Origin: Chitinophagaceae bacterium
Lineage (GTDB): Bacteria; Bacteroidota; Bacteroidia; Chitinophagales; Chitinophagaceae
DNA: 32,167 bases
Assembly: GCA_025363075.1 (NCBI GenBank)
Contig: JANYEP010000206.1
Coordinates: 1 to 32,167 of the forward strand
Direction of reading: 5' to 3'
The notes beneath the pieces were generated by a model. That model was given only the letters and a program-made list of their open reading frames with translations, was not told the origin of the DNA and made no database searches. Below, one piece after another: positions 25,234 through 32,167 of the stretch. A program made the position numbers and the translations under genes. Position 1 is the first letter of the stretch. Each line of letters begins with the position of its first letter.

Positions 25234-26496
25234 CTATCTCAACACTTTCATCTTTATCATTTCAATTCTTGTATCACTAACATTAAGAATGTCGAATTGA
25301 TAATTATCAATAATGATACTTTCTTTAGCTGCAGGAATGGCTTCGTGCTTGTCAATGATGTAGCCACTAAGCGTTTCAGATTCTGTATCTTCAGAGAATT
25401 TTAAATCGAAATTTTCTTTTAAATAATCCAGTTCCAATCTACCACTAAAAATAAATTCTGATTGGCTGATTTGCTTTTCAACAAACTCTTCAACATCGTG
25501 TTCATCCTTGATTTCACCAAAAATTTCTTCCAATAAATCTTCCATTGTAATAATGCCAGCTGTGCCACCAAATTCATCAATTACCCACGCAATGCTTTTG
25601 TGTTCTTTAGTAAATTTATTAATCAAATCGGCAGCTCCCATACTTTCTGGAACAGCAGGAATTGGTAATAAAATTTCCTTAACAGTATTGGGTTTTTTAA
25701 ATAAATCTAATTGATGAATATAACCTTTTATCTCATCAATACTATCATCATAAACAATCAATTTGCTCAACTTAGTATTTACAAAATGTTGTTTCAATTC
25801 AGCAATAGATGTATTAATATCAATTCCTTCAATCTCTGTTCTTGGTACCAAACATTCACGAATTTTAATGGTTGGCAAACTCATTGCATTTTTCAAAAGC
25901 TCTTTGCTGTGTTCAGGATTATCTTCTCCATGTTCTTCGTTTTGTGTAATGAAATGCTCTAAGTCAATGTGGGTGAAGGCTTCGGTTTTATTTTTAACAT
26001 TGATGTTAAATAAATATTTTAAAATCCACTCAGCAACATCAACAAAAAATGAAGCAAGAGGTTGCAGAATATTATAAAAAAAGTTTGCAATGGGCGAAAA
26101 GAAAACCAATAAAGAATCATTTTTACCTCTAAAAATTGCTTTAGGAATAAATTCTCCAAAAACCAGTACAACAAATGTTGATAAAGCAGCATCGACAAGT
26201 AATTTCAAAAACTGATTTTCGATTTTTAGTGGAGACCAAATAGACGTGTGCAATAGTTCGCTGAAGAGTAAACCATATATAACCAAAAAAATATTTAAGC
26301 CAACTAAACAGCTGCCAATAAACTGTGCAGGTTGCTCCATAAACTTTCCTAAAATAATACCACTGCTTTTGCCTTGCTTTTTCTTAAGCTCAATACTCAA
26401 GCGATTTACGCTAACAAAAGCAATTTCGTAGCCCGCAAAAAAACCAATAAAAATGAGGGTGATAGCAATCCACCCAATAATATAAAGTTCACTCAT
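25234..26496 (-). CDS. gldE: GldE-like CorC/HlyC (CNNM) family membrane protein
   Basis: A 420-residue protein with an N-terminal DUF21/CNNM membrane domain of three to four helices (1-170), a pair of CBS domains (about 195-320; VPRTEIEGID and IAWVIDEFGGTAGIIT) and a C-terminal CorC_HlyC domain (about 335-415; GRLELDYL). Family members are linked to magnesium or cobalt transport; in Flavobacterium the homologue GldE supports gliding. The symbol rests on family resemblance only, as gldD is not adjacent. An upstream ATG at 26523 would add nine residues, but a variant -7 box (26502-26509) ends 5 nt before the ATG at 26496, so I chose that. Confidence 0.85.
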   Translation of the reverse strand: MSELYIIGWIAITLIFIGFFAGYEIAFVSVNRLSIELKKKQGKSSGIILGKFMEQPAQFIGSCLVGLNIFLVIYGLLFSELLHTSIWSPLKIENQFLKLLVDAALSTFVVLVFGEFIPKAIFRGKNDSLLVFFSPIANFFYNILQPLASFFVDVAEWILKYLFNINVKNKTEAFTHIDLEHFITQNEEHGEDNPEHSKELLKNAMSLPTIKIRECLVPRTEIEGIDINTSIAELKQHFVNTKLSKLIVYDDSIDEIKGYIHQLDLFKKPNTVKEILLPIPAVPESMGAADLINKFTKEHKSIAWVIDEFGGTAGIITMEDLLEEIFGEIKDEHDVEEFVEKQISQSEFIFSGRLELDYLKENFDLKFSEDTESETLSGYIIDKHEAIPAAKESIIIDNYQFDILNVSDTRIEMIKMKVLR

Positions 26497-26501
26497 TAAC
26501 A

Positions 26502-26509
26502 CGAAAGTA
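26502..26509 (-). promoter_or_regulatory. Variant -7 box TACTTTCG for the gldE-like gene
   Basis: On the minus strand, the same octamer as before serA, again 5 nt before the ATG. It lies inside the longer reading from 26523 and so decides the start. Confidence 0.45.
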
Positions 26510-26590
26510 AGAAAATGTGTCATTGCTATAAATATTTATTATATAAAAAGCATATTGGGTTTATGTTTATCTTGCATTAAATCTTACTTT

Positions 26591-27184
26591 ATGGAAATCA
26601 ATTTTGACGAGTTGCTTACTGTAACTTTTACACTTTTTGCCATTATAGATATTGTTGGTTCTGTGCCAATGCTAATAGCTTATAAAGAAAAAATGGGAGG
26701 CTTAAATTCTATAAAAGCTACATTGATTTCTGGTGCATTAATGGTATTATTCTTTTTTGTTGGTAAACCTTTTTTAGGCTTGCTTGGCGTTGATGTAAAA
26801 TCGTTTGCTGTAGCTGGTTCTATTGTTATTTTTATATTAGGATTAGAAATGGTTTTAGGTATAGAGTTTTTTAAATCAGAAAAAGATTCAAAGGCTGGAA
26901 CTATTGTGCCTATTGCATTTCCATTAATTGCAGGCTCAGGAACACTTACATCAATAATGAGTTTAAAAGCTACATTTGAAAAGCACGACAAAAACGAGTA
27001 TATCATTTTGATAGCTATTTTCATCAACCTTATTATCGTTTATTTAACACTCATCTCATTAAACACTATCGAAAGAATTTTAGGCAAGGCAGGATTAATG
27101 GCTGTTCGTAAGTTTTTTGGTGTTGTTTTACTTGCAATTGCTGTAAAAATATTTACAACCAATATGGGAGCATTTGGTAAATAA
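26591..27184 (+). CDS. MarC family integral membrane protein
   Basis: A 197-residue inner-membrane protein with six hydrophobic segments, the length and pattern of the MarC/YchE/YhgN family. Typical blocks are FTLFAIIDIVGSVPML in helix 1, IVPIAFPLIAGSGTLTS in the centre and RKFFGVVLLAIAVKIF at the end. Despite the historical name, the family has no proven role in multidrug resistance. I chose the ATG at 26591 (MEINFDELL); a TTG 36 bp upstream would add a Cys-rich, unconserved stretch. It is divergent from the gldE-like gene across 94 bp. Confidence 0.9.
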   Translation: MEINFDELLTVTFTLFAIIDIVGSVPMLIAYKEKMGGLNSIKATLISGALMVLFFFVGKPFLGLLGVDVKSFAVAGSIVIFILGLEMVLGIEFFKSEKDSKAGTIVPIAFPLIAGSGTLTSIMSLKATFEKHDKNEYIILIAIFINLIIVYLTLISLNTIERILGKAGLMAVRKFFGVVLLAIAVKIFTTNMGAFGK

Positions 27185-27254
27185 TTAAAATCAAGGCAAA
27201 AAGGAAAAGCCAAAAAGCATTTCTTTTGCAAATTCAAAATTCATAACATACAAT

Positions 27255-28304
27255 ATGCTTTCTCACTTCCTTACCTACGATGACATTCAATTGGTGCCAT
27301 CATTTTCATCAGTTTCTTCTAGAAAAAATATTAGCCTTGCAACCAAAGTTACAAAAAACTATAGTCTTTGTATTCCCTTGGTAGCAAGCTGTATGGACAC
27401 AGTGTGTGAACATAAAATGGCTATCGCTATTGCACAAATGGGAGGCGTTGGTTGCATACATAGGTTTATGACTATTGAGCAACAATCAAAAGAAGTTGCT
27501 AATATTTTGGTTGGTTTAAAGGAAGAAAAAGTAAATGCTATTTGGAAAACCAGTGGCATTGAAAATATTCCAGTAATGGCTGCTGTGGGTGCAAATGGCG
27601 ATTATGCAGAACGAGCAACTTCACTTGTAAATGCTGGTGCAAATATTATTTTAATTGATGTGGCTCACGGTCATCACAAAAACGTTAAAGATGCGATTGC
27701 TGCACTAAAAAAATCTTTACCAAAACATATTGACATTATAGCTGGAAATATTGCAAGTGCCAAAGCTGCACAAGATTTGGAGGCTTGGGGTGCTGATGGT
27801 TTAAGAGTAGGTGTAGGAGGAGGCTCTCTTTGCACAACACGCATAAAGACTGGTTTTGGCGTACCAAATGTTACTTGTCTGCAACAAATTATTTCAGTTT
27901 CTACAATTCCAGTGATGGCAGATGGTGGCATTAAAACAAGTGGAGATATTGCAAAAGCATTGGCTTTAGGCTCACATTGTGTAATGTTGGGGTCGTTAAT
28001 TGCTGGTACTAAAGAAGCTCCTGGACAAGTGATAGAAAAACCAAATGGGCTGTATAAACGCTATCGTGGTGCAGCATCTTTAGAAACTAAAACTGTTCAC
28101 GGTCAAGAACAAAGAAATGTTGAAGGAGAATCAACTGTTATTCCTTTTAAAGGTGGGGTTAAGTTTGTTATTGCAGGACTGCTCGATGGTGTTCGTTCTG
28201 CATTGAGTTATGGCGGTGCAAATAACTTAAATGAATTTAGACCCGAATTTGTAATTGTAACCAATGCTGGGCAAGCAGAAGCGAAACCACATTTGTTGTT
28301 TTAG
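27255..28304 (+). CDS. IMP dehydrogenase/GMP reductase family enzyme, likely GMP reductase
   Basis: A 349-residue TIM-barrel enzyme without CBS domains. The catalytic loop GGGSLCTTRIKTG carries C193, and the phosphate-binding block MADGGIKTSGDIAKALALGS follows. The barrel is clearly of the IMPDH/GMPR family. The flap region lacks the Arg-Tyr dyad that activates water in IMPDH; instead it reads NVEGESTVIPFKGG followed by GLLDGVRSALSYGG, close to the EGKTVEVPFKG and GGIRSTCTYVG blocks of GMP reductases. I therefore favour GMP reductase (GMP to IMP, NADPH), though the LIAGTKEAPGQV segment is IMPDH-like. It lies 70 bp after marC and 177 bp before rpoB. Confidence 0.88.
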   Translation: MLSHFLTYDDIQLVPSFSSVSSRKNISLATKVTKNYSLCIPLVASCMDTVCEHKMAIAIAQMGGVGCIHRFMTIEQQSKEVANILVGLKEEKVNAIWKTSGIENIPVMAAVGANGDYAERATSLVNAGANIILIDVAHGHHKNVKDAIAALKKSLPKHIDIIAGNIASAKAAQDLEAWGADGLRVGVGGGSLCTTRIKTGFGVPNVTCLQQIISVSTIPVMADGGIKTSGDIAKALALGSHCVMLGSLIAGTKEAPGQVIEKPNGLYKRYRGAASLETKTVHGQEQRNVEGESTVIPFKGGVKFVIAGLLDGVRSALSYGGANNLNEFRPEFVIVTNAGQAEAKPHLLF

Positions 28305-28342
28305 ATAAAAAATCTTACATAAAGGGGAAATTTATAGAATAT

Positions 28343-28359
28343 TGGAAAAAACTTTTCCA
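28343..28359 (+). terminator. Weak hairpin after the GMP reductase-like gene
   Basis: TGGAAAA/TTTTCCA (7 bp, 3-nt loop) 38 nt after the stop codon. There is no T-tract after the stem, so terminator activity is uncertain. It precedes the probable rpoB promoter. Confidence 0.3.
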
Positions 28360-28377
28360 CAAACAACCCCAAACCCC

Positions 28378-28385
28378 TACTTTTG
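28378..28385 (+). promoter_or_regulatory. -7 box TACTTTTG for rpoB
   Basis: Exact TAnnTTTG, 96 nt before the rpoB ATG, implying a leader of about 90 nt. No -33 TTG is seen at usual spacing. Confidence 0.45.
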
Positions 28386-28412
28386 CAATCCTTTATTTTT
28401 TAGATTGGTACC

Positions 28413-28443
28413 ACAAGTGAGTTATGGCCATTAAAACACTTGT
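28413..28443 (+). promoter_or_regulatory. Inverted repeat in the rpoB leader
   Basis: Perfect 7-bp arms ACAAGTG (28413-28419) and CACTTGT (28437-28443) around a 17-nt loop containing TGGCCA. It lies in the predicted leader, 38 nt before the ATG, and could be an mRNA control element or operator. Confidence 0.4.
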
Positions 28444-28481
28444 AAAATTGCATATTTTTAGCTAAACCGGATTACACATTT

Positions 28482-31400
28482 ATGTCTACAACAACCTTAA
28501 ACACTAGGATTAATTTTGCTAAAACAAAACACCTAGCAGCAGCTCCTGACTTACTGGATATTCAGTTAGAGTCTTTCAGAGAGTTTTTTCAGTTGGAAAC
28601 AACGCCAGATAAGCGTAATAACGAGGGATTGTTTAAAGTATTTAAGGAAAACTTTCCTATTACAGATACTCGTAACATCTTCGTATTAGAGTTTTTAGAT
28701 TACTTTATTGATCCACCACGCTACACAATTGTTGAGTGTATGGAACGTGGATTAACTTATGCTGTGCCTCTAAAAGCCAAGCTTCGTTTAAGTTGTAATG
28801 ATGAAGAACACGTAGATTTCCAAACGATTGTTCAAGATGTATTTTTAGGGAACATTCCTTATATGACACCAAGAGGAACTTTCGTTGTGAATGGTGCTGA
28901 GCGTGTAATTGTTTCTCAATTACATCGTTCTCCAGGGGTTTTCTTTGGTCAATCTACTCATCCTAATGGTACTAAAATTTATTCTGCTCGTGTAATTCCT
29001 TTTAAAGGAGCTTGGATGGAGTTTGCTACAGACATTAACAATGTTATGTATGCATATATTGACAGAAAAAAGAAATTCCCCGTAACTACTTTATTACGTT
29101 CAATTGGTTTTGAAACTGATAAAGACATTTTGGAATTATTTGGAATGGCTGATGAAATTCCTGTGGATGCAGAAGGTTTGCAACCTCACGTTGGTAGAAA
29201 ATTAGCTGCTCGTGTTTTAAGAACTTGGGTAGAAGATTTTGTGGATGAAGACACAGGTGAAGTTGTGAGTATCGAACGTAACGAAATCGTTATGGAGCGT
29301 GATACAGTTTTAGATGAGGATGGTATTGAGACCATTGTTGAAATGGGTATTGAAAGTATCTTTATTCAAAAAGAAGAATTGGGTGGAGATTATGCTATTA
29401 TTTACAATACACTAAATAAGGATACTTCAAACAGTGAGTTGGAGGCTGTTCAACACATCTATCGCCAATTGCGTGGTGCTGATGCTCCAGATAATGAAAC
29501 TGCACGTGGTATAATTGATAAATTATTTTTCTCTGACAAACGTTATGATTTAGGAGAAGTAGGTCGTTATAAAGTAAACAGAAAGTTAGAACACGCAACC
29601 CCAATTGATAAAAAGGTTTTAACAAAACAAGATATCATTGAAATCATCAAATACTTAGTTCGTTTAACGAATGCTAAGGCAGAAATTGATGATATTGATC
29701 ACTTATCAAATCGTCGTGTGAGAACAGTTGGCGAACAATTATATGCTCAATTTGGAGTAGGATTGGCACGTATGGCTCGTACAATTCGTGAAAGAATGAA
29801 TGTAAGAGACAATGAGGTTTTCACACCTGTTGATTTGATTAATGCTCGTACACTTTCTTCTGTTATTAACTCATTTTTTGGTACATCTCAATTATCTCAA
29901 TTCTTAGATCAAACTAATCCGCTTTCTGAAATTACGCACAAACGTCGTATTTCAGCATTAGGACCCGGAGGTTTAAGTAGAGAAAGAGCGGGTTTTGAGG
30001 TTCGTGACGTACACTACTCACACTATGGTCGTTTGTGTACTATTGAAACACCAGAGGGGCCAAACATTGGTTTGATTTCTACACTTTGCGTTCATGCTGC
30101 TATTAATGATATGGGCTTTATTGAAACGCCATATCGTAAAGTTGATAATGGAAGAGTGAATTTGAAAGAATTCAAATTTATGAGTGCAGAGGAGGAAGAA
30201 GAAAAGAAAATTGCACAATCAAATACACCAATTGATGATAAAGGTAATTTCCTTGAAGAGAAAATTGTAAGTAGAGATACTGGTGATTTCCCAATTTTAG
30301 ATAAAGCCGATGTTCAATATATGGACGTTGCACCAAACCAAATTGTTGGTTTGTCTGCATCATTAATTCCTTTCCTTGAACATGACGATGCTAACCGTGC
30401 CTTGATGGGATCGAATATGCAACGTCAAGCTGTACCATTAATTAGAATGGATGCACCAATTGTAGGTACTGGATTAGAAGCAAAAGCAGCATTGGATGCT
30501 CGTATTCAAATTCACGCAGAAGGAACTGGTGTTGTTGAGTTTGTTGATTCAAGAGAAATACACATTTTGTATGATAGAAATGATGGCGATAGGCTTATTT
30601 CTTTCGACAATGATTTGATGATTTATAAACTAACTAAGTTCGTTAAAACAAACCAATCTACTTGTATTAACCTACGTCCTGCTGTTAAAAAAGGACAAAA
30701 AGTTAAAAAAGGCGATTTCTTAACTGAAGGTTATGCTACCCAAAATGGTGAATTAGCTTTAGGTAGAAACTTGGTGGTTGCATTTATGCCTTGGAAAGGT
30801 TACAACTTTGAGGATGCGATTGTAATTAACGAAAAAGTGGTGCGTGAAGATTTATTTACTTCTTTACACATTGATGAATATGAATTAGAAGTTAGAGACA
30901 CTAAATTAGGTGAGGAAGAATTAACTTCTGACATTCCAAATATTAGTGAAGAAGCAACTAAAGACTTAGATGAGTATGGTATTGTAAGGATTGGTGCTAC
31001 TATTAAAGAAGGCGATATTTTGATTGGAAAAATTACTCCAAAAGGAGAAAGTGATCCAACTCCAGAAGAAAAATTATTGCGTGCAATCTTTGGTGATAAA
31101 GCAGGAGATGCAAAAGACGCTTCTTTAAAAGCTCCAAACGGAACTGAGGGAACTGTTATCGACAAAAAATTGTTTCAACGTGCTAAGAAAGATAAAAATT
31201 CTAAAGTTCGTGAAAAAGCAGCTTTAGAAAAAGTTGAAAAAGCATATCATTTGGTTGTTGATGCTTTAAAAGAACAGTTAGTTGGTAAACTTCAAATTTT
31301 ATTGAAAGACAAAACTTCTAATGGCGTAACAAATAGTTATGGTGAAGTTTTAATTGGAAAAGGAGTTAAATTCAATTCTAAAAACCTTTCAACATTAGAT

Positions 31401-32167
31401 GTTCAAGGTATTAATCCATTAGGTTGGACAGGCGAAGAAAATGTTGACCAAGCTATCAATACTTTATTGCACAACTACACTATTAAGTACAACGAAGAGT
31501 TAGGTAGATTTAAACGTGATAAGTTTAATATTTCAATTGGTGATGAATTACCTGCTGGTGTATTAAAACTTGCTAAAGTATATCTTGCAGTAAAGCGTAA
31601 GTTGAAAGTGGGAGATAAAATGGCTGGTCGTCACGGAAATAAAGGTATTGTTGCTAAAATTGTGCGTGCCGAGGATATGCCATTTATGGAAGATGGAACA
31701 CCTGTTGATATTGTGTTAAATCCATTGGGTGTACCTTCTCGTATGAACTTAGGACAAATTTATGAAACCATTTTAGGTTGGACAGGTTTGAAACTTGGTA
31801 GAAAATATGCAACACCAATTTTCGATGGTGCAACCACTACCGAAATTGAAAACTTGTGTGTTGAAGCTAATATTCCTTTAAACGGACATACTTATTTGTA
31901 TGATGGCGAAACGGGCGAAAGATTTCACCAAAAAGCAACTGTGGGTGTTATTTATGTAATTAAACTACATCATATGGTGGATGATAAAATGCACGCTCGT
32001 AGTATAGGACCATATAGCTTAATTACACAACAACCATTGGGTGGTAAAGCACAGTTTGGTGGTCAAAGATTTGGTGAAATGGAGGTTTGGGCATTGGAGG
32101 CCTATGGTGCCGCTAACATTTTACAAGAATTATTGACACTTAAATCTGATGATATTATTGGTCGTGC
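28482..32167 (+). CDS. rpoB: DNA-directed RNA polymerase beta subunit (3' end outside the window)
   Basis: The first 1228 codons of RpoB, running open to the window edge. The start [16 protein letters not shown] is Bacteroidota-like. The beta-subunit blocks are all visible: [22 protein letters not shown], the rifampicin region with G467-S491 (E. coli 507-531), and the C-terminal catalytic segments [28 protein letters not shown] and [20 protein letters not shown]. Residues tied to rifampicin resistance (S472, Q473, D476, H486, R489, S491) are wild type, so susceptibility is predicted at target level; T478 replaces E. coli N518. Arginine is mostly CGT here, unlike neighbours that favour AGA, fitting high expression. 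Probably about 40 residues are missing. The usual rplL is not upstream. Confidence 0.97.
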   Translation, partial: MSTTTLNTRINFAKTKHLAAAPDLLDIQLESFREFFQLETTPDKRNNEGLFKVFKENFPITDTRNIFVLEFLDYFIDPPRYTIVECMERGLTYAVPLKAKLRLSCNDEEHVDFQTIVQDVFLGNIPYMTPRGTFVVNGAERVIVSQLHRSPGVFFGQSTHPNGTKIYSARVIPFKGAWMEFATDINNVMYAYIDRKKKFPVTTLLRSIGFETDKDILELFGMADEIPVDAEGLQPHVGRKLAARVLRTWVEDFVDEDTGEVVSIERNEIVMERDTVLDEDGIETIVEMGIESIFIQKEELGGDYAIIYNTLNKDTSNSELEAVQHIYRQLRGADAPDNETARGIIDKLFFSDKRYDLGEVGRYKVNRKLEHATPIDKKVLTKQDIIEIIKYLVRLTNAKAEIDDIDHLSNRRVRTVGEQLYAQFGVGLARMARTIRERMNVRDNEVFTPVDLINARTLSSVINSFFGTSQLSQFLDQTNPLSEITHKRRISALGPGGLSRERAGFEVRDVHYSHYGRLCTIETPEGPNIGLISTLCVHAAINDMGFIETPYRKVDNGRVNLKEFKFMSAEEEEEKKIAQSNTPIDDKGNFLEEKIVSRDTGDFPILDKADVQYMDVAPNQIVGLSASLIPFLEHDDANRALMGSNMQRQAVPLIRMDAPIVGTGLEAKAALDARIQIHAEGTGVVEFVDSREIHILYDRNDGDRLISFDNDLMIYKLTKFVKTNQSTCINLRPAVKKGQKVKKGDFLTEGYATQNGELALGRNLVVAFMPWKGYNFEDAIVINEKVVREDLFTSLHIDEYELEVRDTKLGEEELTSDIPNISEEATKDLDEYGIVRIGATIKEGDILIGKITPKGESDPTPEEKLLRAIFGDKAGDAKDASLKAPNGTEGTVIDKKLFQRAKKDKNSKVREKAALEKVEKAYHLVVDALKEQLVGKLQILLKDKTSNGVTNSYGEVLIGKGVKFNSKNLSTLDVQGINPLGWTGEENVDQAINTLLHNYTIKYNEELGRFKRDKFNISIGDELPAGVLKLAKVYLAVKRKLKVGDKMAGRHGNKGIVAKIVRAEDMPFMEDGTPVDIVLNPLGVPSRMNLGQIYETILGWTGLKLGRKYATPIFDGATTTEIENLCVEANIPLNGHTYLYDGETGERFHQKATVGVIYVIKLHHMVDDKMHARSIGPYSLITQQPLGGKAQFGGQRFGEMEVWALEAYGAANILQELLTLKSDDIIGR

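Noticed and set aside
27255-28304. Calling this gene guaB
   Set aside because: No CBS domains and no Arg-Tyr dyad; the C-terminal flap is GMP reductase-like, so the symbol was withheld.
29880-29954. Possible rifampicin-resistance allele of rpoB
   Set aside because: All main resistance positions (E. coli 512, 513, 516, 526, 529, 531) carry the susceptible residues; the only nearby change, Thr at the 518 position, is not at one of the main resistance positions.

Overview
The window is a stretch of Bacteroidota chromosome, most likely Chitinophagaceae or a close relative. The evidence: it is AT-rich (about 35% G+C by eye); starts show almost no Shine-Dalgarno sequence; promoters carry the Bacteroidota -7 box TAnnTTTG; lineage-typical families are present (GldC, a GldE-type CorC/HlyC protein, outer-membrane barrels, a rhomboid with a short cytoplasmic tail, a DUF3108 protein); and RpoB is of the Bacteroidota type. 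Most of the window is housekeeping. I see no phage, insertion sequence, CRISPR array, toxin-antitoxin or defence locus.

Layout. (1) 1-2935: an APC amino-acid permease (-) and a glutamate/dicarboxylate symporter (+) diverge from a 99-bp spacer; a 47-nt hairpin ends the permease transcript. (2) 2936-3184: a compact non-coding region with three ACTTGCG repeats and a compound hairpin. (3) 3185-5996: tatD, tRNA-Ser(GGA) with its own promoter and terminator, a two-domain chromate transporter, and engB converging on it. (4) 6042-7472: osmC followed by an unrecognised outer-membrane protein (-). (5) 7578-10279: tmk, a rhomboid-family protein lacking the catalytic serine, and a membrane-anchored endonuclease/exonuclease/phosphatase protein, closely packed (+). 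(6) 10280-16184, all minus: tyrS, a UPF0104-type flippase-like protein, DUF3108, serA and a POTRA-barrel protein. (7) 16504-18345 (+): clpS, gldC, yqeY (with a clear terminator) and cvpA. (8) 18346-20757 (-): a small conserved unknown, a periplasmic cyclophilin and gcvH form one transcription unit ended by a textbook terminator; beyond it lies an LpxL-like acyltransferase. (9) 20901-25231 (+): a large secreted M1 metallopeptidase with a barrel-like C-terminal half, a MazG-type pyrophosphohydrolase and a class V aminotransferase. (10) 25234-27184: a GldE-like CorC/HlyC protein (-) divergent from a MarC protein (+). (11) 27255-32167: an IMPDH/GMP reductase family enzyme, then rpoB, which runs off the right edge.

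The genes do not form one novel system. The most useful observations are: -7 boxes lie at two preferred distances from start codons (4-5 nt, implying leaderless mRNAs, or 19-22 nt); rpoB is not preceded by rplL; the rhomboid looks like a pseudoprotease; and the intergenic element at 2936-3070 is unexplained.
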